Below are positions 7,311-14,265 of a stretch of 14,845 bases of DNA, one piece after another. Both the position numbers and the translations under genes were made by a program. Under the pieces are notes generated by a model. That model did not search any database. It was not told where the DNA came from and worked only from the letters and a program-made list of their open reading frames with translations. Location: contig DASYCJ010000108.1 of assembly GCA_036500225.1 (NCBI GenBank), positions 1 to 14,845 of the forward strand, written 5' to 3'. Each line of letters starts with the position of its first letter. Position 1 is the first letter of the stretch. Origin of the DNA: DASUBN01 sp036500225. GTDB lineage: Bacteria; Pseudomonadota; Gammaproteobacteria; Natronospirales; REEB76.

Positions 7311-8033
7311 ATGCGACCATCCATCGGAATCGTGAGGACAACTGGCGCCGGATCGGCGCTGGCCTGTGTGTTTGCCTGCCTCGTTCACGGCACCGCAGCC
7401 GCGGGCTCCGTGGGCGTCTATCCCGCCATGGCGCCCATCGCCCAGTACCAGGCTGCGAGTCAGGACGAAGAAGTGGCACTGGCCAAGAGCGCGGCGCCGA
7501 AAGACATCGGCGACCATGCCGAGGTGATGGCTTTTGGGCCCAAGGGCTACGAGACAGTGGTGAAGGGCAGCAATGGCTTCGTCTGCCTAGTGCAGCGCGC
7601 CTGGGCGGATGATTTCGACAACCCCGAGTTCTGGAATCCGAAGCTGCGCGGACCCCTCTGCCTGAATCCCGCGGCGGTGCGATCTATCCTGCCGGACTAC
7701 TTGAAGCGCACGCAATGGGTGCTGGCGGGTGTGTCCAAGGATGAGATGCTGGCGCGCACCAAGGCGGAAGTGGCTTCCAAGGAGATCAAGGCTCCCGAGC
7801 CCGGCGCCATGTCCTACATGTTGGCGAAGGGCGGCTACCTGGGGGATGCGGCCGGCGGTCACTGGCATCCGCACGTGATGTTCTTCGAACCGCCCACCGA
7901 TCCCAAGCAGTGGGGAGCGGACGTGTCGGGCGGCGAGGTGTATTCCTTCACTAGCGACGTGGAGCCGGTCACCATCTTCTTCGTGCTGGCGCCCAAGTGG
8001 TCTGACGGTACGCCCGCCGAGGATCACCACTGA
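7311..8033 (+). CDS. Secreted protein of unknown function
   Basis: A 240-residue product whose family I do not recognise. Residues 1-31 form a signal peptide: basic start, hydrophobic core with ALACVFACLV, and a likely cleavage after the Ala run (AAA-GS). The mature part is about 210 residues and has two cysteines (C92, C117) that could form a disulfide, several tryptophans, and a His-rich HWHPH motif (184-188) that could bind metal; that role is inference. The C-terminus ends in acidic residues and two histidines. Two earlier in-frame ATGs (7293, 7305) are disfavoured by the position of AGAGGAG. A lipoprotein signal is unlikely because the residues before the signal-region cysteines fit a lipobox poorly. 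It is transcribed away from the exporter operon and ends at a strong terminator. Confidence 0.85.
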   Translation: MRPSIGIVRTTGAGSALACVFACLVHGTAAAGSVGVYPAMAPIAQYQAASQDEEVALAKSAAPKDIGDHAEVMAFGPKGYETVVKGSNGFVCLVQRAWADDFDNPEFWNPKLRGPLCLNPAAVRSILPDYLKRTQWVLAGVSKDEMLARTKAEVASKEIKAPEPGAMSYMLAKGGYLGDAAGGHWHPHVMFFEPPTDPKQWGADVSGGEVYSFTSDVEPVTIFFVLAPKWSDGTPAEDHH

Positions 8034-8062
8034 GCCTGGACAGCATCCATCAGGTTAAAAGG

Positions 8063-8093
8063 AAACGGCGGTCCTGCGACCGCCGTTTTTTTT
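8063..8093 (+). terminator. Rho-independent terminator between convergent genes
   Basis: Stem CGGCGGTC (8066-8073), loop CTGC, stem GACCGCCG (8078-8085), then eight Ts (8086-8093); AAA before the stem lengthens it. It is strong for the plus-strand gene ending at 8033. On the minus strand the hairpin is followed by a broken T-rich stretch, so it may also stop transcription of the peptidase gene ending at 8118. Confidence 0.93.
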
Positions 8094-8117
8094 GACTGAG
8101 TCTCTATCCAGCTCAAC

Positions 8118-11100
8118 TCATTCGTGACCCGCCGGCGGGTAGGCCGGGATCAGTGCCGGGGGCGGCGGCAGGTTCAAGGGGTGAGCCTTGATCTTATCCA
8201 TCAGATACTTCACCGCCGCATCCAGCTGCGCGTCCTTGCCCTTCTGCAGGTCGCCCGGCAGATCGTCCACTTCCATGTCCGGCGAGACGCCCTGGTTCTC
8301 GATGGTCCACTGGGAATCGAGTCCGTACTGCGTGCCTTCCGGTATGGTGATGTAGCCGTTATCGAGCAGCGGCCACTCGCCGCGGATGCCGCGCACGCCG
8401 CCCCAGGTGCGCTCACCGATCAGCGGGCCTAAGCCGTACTTGCGGAAGTAGAACGGGAAGATGTCGCCATCCGACGCCGAGTAGGCGTTGATCAGGCACA
8501 CCTTGTAGCTGTTGGACAGCACCGGCGGATCGGTCAGCGGCACCCGTTCGCGGTTGCTGTTCATGCCCGCCAGCACCCGGCGCAGACGCTCCAAGAGGAT
8601 CTGATCGATGAAGCCGCCGCCATTGAAGCGGTCGTCGATGATCAGGCCCTGCTTGTCGATCTGCGGGTAGAACTGGTCGATGAACTGCTTCATGCCGTTC
8701 GCGCCCATGTCGTCCAGGTAGACGTAGCCCACCTTGCCGTCTGAGGCCTTGGCCACGACCTCGCGGTTATGCTTGATCCAGTCGTCCTGACGCAGGTTGA
8801 GTTCGTCGTGCAGCGTCTGCACCGTCACGTCGCGCTTGCCTTTGCCGTCCGCGTCATCTGCCAGCGTGAGGGTCACGGTGCCGCCGCGGGTACCGACGAA
8901 CAGGCTGTAGATGTCGGTAGGCGCCTTCAGGTCCTTGCCGTTCACCGCCAGGATGTAGTCACCTTCGTGCACGGCCAGGCCGGGCTCGGTGAGTGAGGCC
9001 GCGAAGTCATGGCGGGTGTTGTCGCCCGCGTAGATCTTCTGGATGAAGTAACGGCCGGACTTCGCATCCAGACCGTAGTCGGCACCCAGGAGTCCCGTGG
9101 CCACCAATTGCCGGTCATCGTTCAGGTCGCCGCCACCCACGTAGGTGTGAGAGTTGGACAGCTCGCCCTGGATCTCACCGATCAGGTAGTTGAGGTCCTC
9201 GCGGTGCCCGAGCAACGGCACGAGCTTGGCGTACTTGGCGCCGATCGCGTCCCAGTCCACGCCGTTCATCTTCGGGTTGACGAAGAAGTCCCGTTCCAGG
9301 CGCCAGGCCATGTGATACATCTCGGCCCATTCCTGCTTCGGGTCCACCCGCATCAGCATGTGCGAGGTGTCGAGGATGCTCGGCTTCTCGTCGTTGCCGT
9401 CGGTGGCCATGAAGCCGTACTTTCCCTCCGGGGTCTGTACCAGCGCGGTCTTACCGTCGGCGGACAGCATGTAGGCGCCGATGTCGGCGATCAGCGACTT
9501 GTCTTTCTGCTTGTCGATGTCGAAGCTGTGCAAGGCGCTTCGCTCACCGGAGAGGGGTCCCTCGATGGTCTGGTTGGGCAGCGTCATGTACAGCACGTGG
9601 CCCGGGATGGCGGTGAGCAGCGCGTAGTTGTCGGAAGGCACCGGCAGGGCCACGGCACGCTTCATCAGGCCATCCACGTCGATGTGCAGGGTCTTGTTCT
9701 TGTCCTTATCGCCCTTGTCATCCTTCACCGGCACGCCTTCATCAGACTTGGGCGCGAAGGGCGAGGGGGCATCCTTGTCCAGGGTCGCGGCATAGACGCC
9801 GATCATCTTCAGCGTGGCGATGTTGAACTCGCTCTGGCTGAAGGTCGGGTTCTCGTGGCGCGCCGACAGGAAATACAGGAACTTGCCGTCCGGGTCGAAG
9901 GCCGGGTTGAAGTCGGCATCGAAGCTGCCGCTCAGGAGCACGGCCTTGCCGGATTCCAGGTTATAGAGCCAGATGCCTGGCAGCTGGTTGTCGCGCTGCT
10001 TGCTGTAGGCCAGCCACTTGCCGTCCGGCGACCAGGTGTAGTCGTGGATCTCGACGCGCGGGTCCTGGTCCACCTTCACGGCCTTGCGGCTCTTCACGTC
10101 CAGGTACCAGAGGTTGTGCTCGTTGTCGCTGAAGGCGAGCTTCCCGCTATCCGCCGACCATAGCGGCTTGTAGAAATAACCGGTCTTGAAGCTGCTCAGC
10201 ACCTCCTCGGCGCCGCCCTCGGCGGGACGCATGGCGACCTGTTCCTCGCCGGAGGCGTCGGTGACGTAGGCGATGTTCTTGCCGTCCGGGGACCAGCTCG
10301 GGTTCTCTTCCTTGGCATCCGAACTCTGAGTCAGGTCCCGGGTCGGGCCGTGCAGGATCGGCAGGGTGAACAGGTCACCGCGGGCCTGCAGCAAGGCACG
10401 CTTGCCGTTGGGCGAGATGTCGAAGTTCGGGTTGCCCGCCGGGTCGTTGCCCTGGATGTAGTGGGCGGCATCCTCGTAGCGCACGCCGGTCTGCATGCCG
10501 TCGTCCGGGATGTTCACGTCGAGCTTGTGCAATTGTTCGGAGGGCAGGTCCAGCACGTACAGCGAGCCGCCCTGCTGGAACACGATGCCGTTATCACCGA
10601 GGCTCGGCCAATCCACATCGTAGTCCGAGAAGTGGGTCACCTGGCGCATCTTCTTGGTGGCGGTGTCCATGGCCCAGAGGTTGAAGCGGCCGCCCTCGCG
10701 GTCCGAGGCCACGTAGATGGTCTTGCCGTACCACATGGGGTCCAGGTCGCCGCCCTTCGAATCCACCGCGAGCTCATCGGCGCCGGTCTCGAAGTTGTGG
10801 ATCCAGGCGTTCTGGTGCATGCCACCGGTGTAGCGCTTCCAGGTGCGGAAGTTGGTGAAGATGCGGTTGTAGACGATGGACTCGCCGTCCGGGCTCCAGC
10901 TGAACATGCCGCCCTTGTCGAGCGGCATCATCTTCTCTTCACCACCGGTCACCGGTACCGTGAAGTAACGGCCGAACCAGCTGTTCATGGAGCTGCGGCG
11001 CGAGAGGAATACGATCTGTTTCGAATCCGGCGTCCAGCCCAGCACCATGTTGTCCGGTCCCCAGCGTTCCGGCGCGTTGTCCACCACATCGGAGTGATAG

Positions 11101-11429
11101 GTGAGGCGTTTGGCGGTGCCGCCCTGGGCCGGGATCACGTACACATCGGTGTTGGCCTGGTACTGGCCGGTGAAGGCGATCCACTTACCGTCCGGCGAGT
11201 AGCGCGGCATCATGTCGTAGCCGGGCTCCGAGGTGAGGCGCACTGCCTGACCGCCGCTGCGCGACACTTCCCAGAGGTTGCCGTGGGCTTCGAACACGAT
11301 GCTGTCACCGTGCAGGCTCGGGAAGCGGGCCAGGGCATCGTCGGCCTGGGCTTGCGCCGTCAGGGTGAGGGCCGATGTCAGGAAGACGAGCCAGGCCGCG
11401 AGACGCAGCAGAGAGGGGCGCCGGGACAT
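8118..11429 (-). CDS. Secreted tricorn-like S41 peptidase
   Basis: A 1103-residue protease resembling tricorn. Order of parts: signal peptide (1-29, ending TAQAQA), a WD40/TolB-like propeller (about 35-310), a second propeller (about 315-690) with SPDGK-type blade motifs in both, a helical segment, a PDZ domain (about 790-865) and an S41 catalytic domain (about 890-1085). The tricorn catalytic set is visible by analogy: Ser760-His761 (NSHTY), nucleophile Ser986 in SASDGD with Asp987, and Glu1044 in TIENQG; the Ser-to-Glu spacing of 58 equals that of tricorn Ser965-Glu1023. A Lys/Asp-rich insert lies near 564-579. It probably degrades peptides in the periplasm or outside the cell, unlike cytosolic archaeal tricorn. 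The frame stays open for 22 codons upstream, but AAGGAG six bases before ATG 11429 and the signal peptide fix the start. It stands alone. Confidence 0.93.
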   Translation of the reverse strand: MSRRPSLLRLAAWLVFLTSALTLTAQAQADDALARFPSLHGDSIVFEAHGNLWEVSRSGGQAVRLTSEPGYDMMPRYSPDGKWIAFTGQYQANTDVYVIPAQGGTAKRLTYHSDVVDNAPERWGPDNMVLGWTPDSKQIVFLSRRSSMNSWFGRYFTVPVTGGEEKMMPLDKGGMFSWSPDGESIVYNRIFTNFRTWKRYTGGMHQNAWIHNFETGADELAVDSKGGDLDPMWYGKTIYVASDREGGRFNLWAMDTATKKMRQVTHFSDYDVDWPSLGDNGIVFQQGGSLYVLDLPSEQLHKLDVNIPDDGMQTGVRYEDAAHYIQGNDPAGNPNFDISPNGKRALLQARGDLFTLPILHGPTRDLTQSSDAKEENPSWSPDGKNIAYVTDASGEEQVAMRPAEGGAEEVLSSFKTGYFYKPLWSADSGKLAFSDNEHNLWYLDVKSRKAVKVDQDPRVEIHDYTWSPDGKWLAYSKQRDNQLPGIWLYNLESGKAVLLSGSFDADFNPAFDPDGKFLYFLSARHENPTFSQSEFNIATLKMIGVYAATLDKDAPSPFAPKSDEGVPVKDDKGDKDKNKTLHIDVDGLMKRAVALPVPSDNYALLTAIPGHVLYMTLPNQTIEGPLSGERSALHSFDIDKQKDKSLIADIGAYMLSADGKTALVQTPEGKYGFMATDGNDEKPSILDTSHMLMRVDPKQEWAEMYHMAWRLERDFFVNPKMNGVDWDAIGAKYAKLVPLLGHREDLNYLIGEIQGELSNSHTYVGGGDLNDDRQLVATGLLGADYGLDAKSGRYFIQKIYAGDNTRHDFAASLTEPGLAVHEGDYILAVNGKDLKAPTDIYSLFVGTRGGTVTLTLADDADGKGKRDVTVQTLHDELNLRQDDWIKHNREVVAKASDGKVGYVYLDDMGANGMKQFIDQFYPQIDKQGLIIDDRFNGGGFIDQILLERLRRVLAGMNSNRERVPLTDPPVLSNSYKVCLINAYSASDGDIFPFYFRKYGLGPLIGERTWGGVRGIRGEWPLLDNGYITIPEGTQYGLDSQWTIENQGVSPDMEVDDLPGDLQKGKDAQLDAAVKYLMDKIKAHPLNLPPPPALIPAYPPAGHE

Positions 11430-11435
11430 GAGGGA

Positions 11436-11441
11436 CTCCTT
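11436..11441 (-). promoter_or_regulatory. Ribosome-binding site of the tricorn-like peptidase
   Basis: AAGGAG on the minus strand, six bases before ATG 11429. It decides the start against the in-frame 22-codon extension. Confidence 0.8.
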
Positions 11442-11520
11442 AGCTCTTAAATTAGGTAGGACGATTGGGTCGTGCAGGTTGAGACAGGCCGTCACGGGGT
11501 CGGTTCCCCTTTAAAGAAGA

Positions 11521-11539
11521 GGCCTTTGCTGCCAAGGCC
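11521..11539. repeat. Small dyad GGCCTT/AAGGCC in the divergent intergenic region
   Basis: Six-base arms with a seven-base spacer in the 253-bp divergent region between the peptidase and Skp-like genes. It is short and may be chance. I found no convincing -35/-10 pair on either strand in this region. Confidence 0.2.
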
Positions 11540-11631
11540 CCGAATCCTCTGCCTTTCGTCCAGGGCAGTCAAACCGCCAGTGGCCGGGCGGCGGGGGCCT
11601 GGGGTATCCTTGTGCGCTGTTTTTGACCATA

Positions 11632-11659
11632 ACCCCGGTCTGATAGGGACCCGGGGTCC
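11632..11659 (+). other. Potential hairpin upstream of the Skp-like gene
   Basis: ACCCCGG (11632-11638) pairs with CCGGGGT (11651-11657), and the overlapping GGACCC-G-GGGTCC (11647-11659) is a 13-bp palindrome. The two are mutually exclusive as RNA structures and lie 24-51 bp before the ATG, just upstream of AGGAG. This may be an mRNA leader structure or a protein site; function unknown. Confidence 0.3.
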
Positions 11660-11682
11660 ACACCTCTCAGGAGTATCAGATC

Positions 11683-12300
11683 ATGCGTCAAGGATTCTTC
11701 GCCGCTGCCGCGTTCGCGGCCGGCCTGCTCGCGCTTTCCCCGGCCCAGGCCGCCACCAGCAAGAGCGCGCATAGCACCGCTTCCGGTACCCCCAAGATCG
11801 CCGTGCTCGACGTGCAGGGTGCCATGACCGGCAGCCAGCGCGGCCGAGAGGCTCTCGCCGTGCTGCAGCAGAAGCAGAACGACCTGCAGACCCAGGCCAA
11901 TGACCTGAACGACAAGCGCAAGGCCTTCAAGGACCAGCTGGACAAGACCGACCAGAAGTCCGCCGACTACCAGAAGCTGCTCAAGCAGTATCAGGATGCG
12001 GATGCCCAGTTCACCAGCTTCGTCAGCGACAGCCGTCAGCTGTTGCAGTCGCGTCAGCAGGAACTGTTCGCGCCCATCGAGCAGGAACTGCAGACCGTGG
12101 TGTCCCAGTACTTCAAGGACAATCACATCGACATCCTGCTGGGCAAGAATGCCGGCGCGCTGATGTTCACCGACCCCTACAACATCACCCCCGGCGTGAT
12201 CAGCGCCATGGACAAGGACTGGGCAGTGTTGCAGAAGTCCCAGCCGGCCCCTGCGGCGGCTTCCCATACCCAGGCTCCGGCTGCGACCACCAAGCACTGA
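11683..12300 (+). CDS. Skp/OmpH-family periplasmic chaperone
   Basis: A 205-residue protein with a signal peptide (1-23, ending SPAQA), a linker, and an OmpH-type core. The first strand KIAVLDVQGAM (about 38-48) is followed by a long helical coiled-coil rich in Gln, Lys and Asp (about 55-145), then returning strand IDILLGKNAGALMF and a final helix. Skp trimers hold unfolded outer-membrane proteins in the periplasm; that role is known for the family and inferred here. It is longer than E. coli Skp (161 residues) owing to an N-terminal linker and an Ala/Pro/Thr-rich tail after about 182. AGGAG lies nine bases before the ATG. Skp genes often sit between bamA and lpxD; this one does not, so it may be an additional paralog. 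The threonine aldolase gene follows after 20 bp. Confidence 0.86.
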   Translation: MRQGFFAAAAFAAGLLALSPAQAATSKSAHSTASGTPKIAVLDVQGAMTGSQRGREALAVLQQKQNDLQTQANDLNDKRKAFKDQLDKTDQKSADYQKLLKQYQDADAQFTSFVSDSRQLLQSRQQELFAPIEQELQTVVSQYFKDNHIDILLGKNAGALMFTDPYNITPGVISAMDKDWAVLQKSQPAPAAASHTQAPAATTKH

Positions 12301-12320
12301 GCCCGTAGGCTTCGTCGCGC

Positions 12321-13328
12321 ATGATCGACCTGCGCAGCGATACCGTCACTCGCCCCACCGCCGCCATGCGTCAGCGCATGGCGGCGGCGGAGGTGGGGGA
12401 CGATGTGTTCGGCGATGACCCGACCGTCAATCTGCTGCAAGAGCGCGTCGCAGCGCTCGCCGGCCACGAAGCCGGTCTGTTCTTCCCCTCCGGTACCCAA
12501 TCCAACCTCGCCGGCCTGATGGCGCATTGCGCCCGGGGCGAGGAGTTCATCATCGGATCCTTGGGTCATAGCTATAAGTACGAAGCCGGCGGTGCCGCCG
12601 TGCTCGGCAGTCTGTGGCCCCAGCCCCTCGAATACGAGGCGGACGGCAGCCTGGACCTCAAGAAGGTCGCTGCCCTCATCAAGCCCGAAGACGCCCATTT
12701 CGCCAAGACCCGTTTGCTGGTATTGGAGAACACCCAGAATGGCCGGGTGCTGCCGCTCTCTTATATAGAAGAAGCCGCCGCCTTCGCCAAGACCAAAGGT
12801 CTCGCCTTCCACCTGGATGGCGCGCGGGTGTTCAATGCCGCCGTGAAACTCGGTGTGCCCGTGAAGACCATCACTGACCGCTTCGACAGTGTGTCCCTGT
12901 GCCTCTCCAAAGGCTTGGGCTCGCCGGTGGGTTCGGTCCTGGTCGGCAAGAGAGACTTCATCGCCCGCGCCCATCGCATCCGCAAGATGCTCGGGGGTGG
13001 CATGCGCCAGGCGGGCGTCTTGGCCGCCGCCTGCCTGTACGCGGTGGAGAACCACATCGAGCGCCTGGCGGAAGACCACGCCAACGCCAAGGCGCTGGCG
13101 GAAGGCCTCGCGGGCCTGCCTGGCCTCACGCTGGATCCCAGGCTGGTGCAGACCAACATGTTGTTCGGCTCGGTGGATCCGGCGCGTATCGGCGGCCTCG
13201 CGGAGCACTTGAAGAAGCAGGGCATCGTGATCCTGCCCAACCCCAATCTCCGTCTCGTCACCCATCTGGACGTCAGCAAAGATGACGTGCAGAAAGTCAT
13301 CGCTTCGTTCAAAGACTTCTGCCGCTAG
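12321..13328 (+). CDS. ltaE: Low-specificity L-threonine aldolase
   Basis: A 335-residue PLP enzyme of the beta-eliminating lyase/threonine aldolase family, which cleaves L-threonine or L-allo-threonine to glycine and acetaldehyde. The N-terminus MIDLRSDTVTRPT is a strong family signature. Also visible are the active-site His83 in GHSY, LENTQN (substrate/PLP region), HLDGAR with the PLP-pyridine Asp166, and the Schiff-base Lys197 in CLSKGLGSPVGS. GDDVFGDDPT at 26-35 fits the family too. The length is normal. The start at ATG 12321 is set by this conserved N-terminus, even though the ribosome-binding site is weak. It lies 20 bp after the Skp-like gene and 28 bp before the next gene, so co-transcription is likely but no metabolic link is obvious. 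Confidence 0.95.
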   Translation: MIDLRSDTVTRPTAAMRQRMAAAEVGDDVFGDDPTVNLLQERVAALAGHEAGLFFPSGTQSNLAGLMAHCARGEEFIIGSLGHSYKYEAGGAAVLGSLWPQPLEYEADGSLDLKKVAALIKPEDAHFAKTRLLVLENTQNGRVLPLSYIEEAAAFAKTKGLAFHLDGARVFNAAVKLGVPVKTITDRFDSVSLCLSKGLGSPVGSVLVGKRDFIARAHRIRKMLGGGMRQAGVLAAACLYAVENHIERLAEDHANAKALAEGLAGLPGLTLDPRLVQTNMLFGSVDPARIGGLAEHLKKQGIVILPNPNLRLVTHLDVSKDDVQKVIASFKDFCR

Positions 13329-13356
13329 ACCCCGTCTCCACACATCCGAGGTTCCC

Positions 13357-14007
13357 ATGTCGTTCCCCGATCTGGAGCATCTGCCCGCATCCCAGCGCAT
13401 CTTCTGCGTCGGCCGTAACTACGCCGACCACGCCAAGGAACTCGGCAACCTCATGCCGGCGAAAGATTCCATCCCCATCATCTTCATGAAGCCTGTCACC
13501 AGCCTGGTGAACGGCAGCACTCTGGCCCTGCCCAAGGGCGTGGGGGCCGTGCACCACGAGATGGAACTGGTGGTGGTCTTAGGGCACGGCGGCAGTGCCA
13601 TCACCGAGTCCGCCGCCCTCGACCACGTGGCCGGCGCCACCTTGGGGCTGGATCTCACGCTGCGGGACGAGCAGGCGCGGCTCAAGCAGGCCGGCCAGCC
13701 CTGGGAGCTCGCCAAGGCCTTCGACGATGCAGCGGCCCTGGGCGACTTCGTCCCCACCGACGACCTGGATCTGACATCCATCGAGATGCGTTGCACCGTG
13801 GACGGTGAGCTCCGCCAGCATGGCAACACCAAGGACATGCTCTTCCCCGTGGCCACCATCGTCGCCTTCCTGAGCAGCCGTTGGCATCTCCTGCCCGGCG
13901 ACGTCATCTATACCGGAACGCCCGCCGGGGTCGGTCCCCTGGTCCACGGCAACCGTATCGAGATATCCGCGGAACCCATCGGCACCTTCGCCTGGAACTG
14001 CGAGTGA
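13357..14007 (+). CDS. Fumarylacetoacetase-family hydrolase (YcgM/FAHD1-like acylpyruvase)
   Basis: A 216-residue cytoplasmic enzyme of the FAH superfamily. Visible motifs are VGRNYADHAKELGN (18-31), FMKP (43-46), the metal-ligand set Glu68 and Glu70 in HHEMELV with Asp99 in GLDLTLRD, and TGTPAGVGP (186-194). Length and motifs fit the small YcgM/FAHD1 group, whose members hydrolyse acylpyruvates or decarboxylate oxaloacetate using a divalent cation. The exact substrate cannot be read from sequence. The frame is open 25 codons upstream into the aldolase gene, but GAGG five bases before ATG 13357 and family length support this start. The last bases overlap the next gene. Confidence 0.93.
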   Translation: MSFPDLEHLPASQRIFCVGRNYADHAKELGNLMPAKDSIPIIFMKPVTSLVNGSTLALPKGVGAVHHEMELVVVLGHGGSAITESAALDHVAGATLGLDLTLRDEQARLKQAGQPWELAKAFDDAAALGDFVPTDDLDLTSIEMRCTVDGELRQHGNTKDMLFPVATIVAFLSSRWHLLPGDVIYTGTPAGVGPLVHGNRIEISAEPIGTFAWNCE

Positions 14008-14204
14008 ACCCAGAAGACCGCCAGCGTCTGGCGGAAGCGGTGCGGGCCGCCTGTCTCAAGGCTGCGCATGAAGGCTATGAGGAGGCGTCTGCCAGCGGAC
14101 TTTGCCATGAGGGTGCCGTGGAGGCCTCTCTGGGTGCCGTCAGCATGCTGGACTTGAAGATCCTGCTGGCCGAGCTGGAGCACAGCAAAAAACCCTCGTC
14201 CTGA
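14004..14204 (+). CDS. Small protein of unknown function overlapping the hydrolase stop
   Basis: A 66-residue acidic, mostly helical protein starting at GTG 14004, which overlaps the hydrolase TGA in GTGA, a classic translational-coupling arrangement. The core YEEASASGLCHEGAVEASLG (25-44) resembles a small uncharacterised protein type I associate with gammaproteobacteria; I cannot assign a function. It has no signal peptide or membrane segment, and two cysteines (C17, C34). A longer frame opens further upstream inside the hydrolase but gives an Arg-rich N-terminus and is not supported. Confidence 0.7.
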   Translation: MNPEDRQRLAEAVRAACLKAAHEGYEEASASGLCHEGAVEASLGAVSMLDLKILLAELEHSKKPSS

Positions 14205-14224
14205 GGATAGGGGACGGCTACAAT
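14196..14224 (+). promoter_or_regulatory. Weak candidate sigma-70 promoter before the DHS-like gene
   Basis: TACAAT at 14219-14224 is a good -10 hexamer. The hexamer 17 bp upstream (TCGTCC, 14196-14201) matches TTGACA at only three positions. The 61-bp gap after the small gene would allow an independent promoter. Confidence 0.3.
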
Positions 14225-14265
14225 TTGCCTCCTTTCCGCGCCTTTATGACCAGGGGATAGAGACC

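Noticed and set aside
6959..7324. Minus-strand 121-codon frame in the divergent control region
   Set aside because: Arg/Gly-rich low-complexity product with no homology I recognise, overlapping the regulatory dyads.
9009..11450. Two long plus-strand frames (9009-10163 and 10350-11450) opposite the tricorn-like gene
   Set aside because: Both are antisense to a protein with full domain and catalytic motifs; composition is low-complexity Val/His/Gly/Arg.
11623..11646. TTGACC...TGATAG as a sigma-70 promoter for the Skp-like gene
   Set aside because: The spacer is only 12 bp, too short; the hexamer at the proper spacing (GGGACC) does not resemble a -10 element.
11569..12297. Minus-strand frame (242 codons) opposite the Skp-like gene
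   Set aside because: Leu/Val/Gly-rich antisense shadow; the plus strand has a signal peptide, ribosome-binding site and OmpH core.
12177..13400. Long minus-strand open frame (407 codons) across the aldolase gene
   Set aside because: Antisense shadow of ltaE in GC-rich DNA; no recognisable domain, and the plus strand encodes a clear PLP enzyme.
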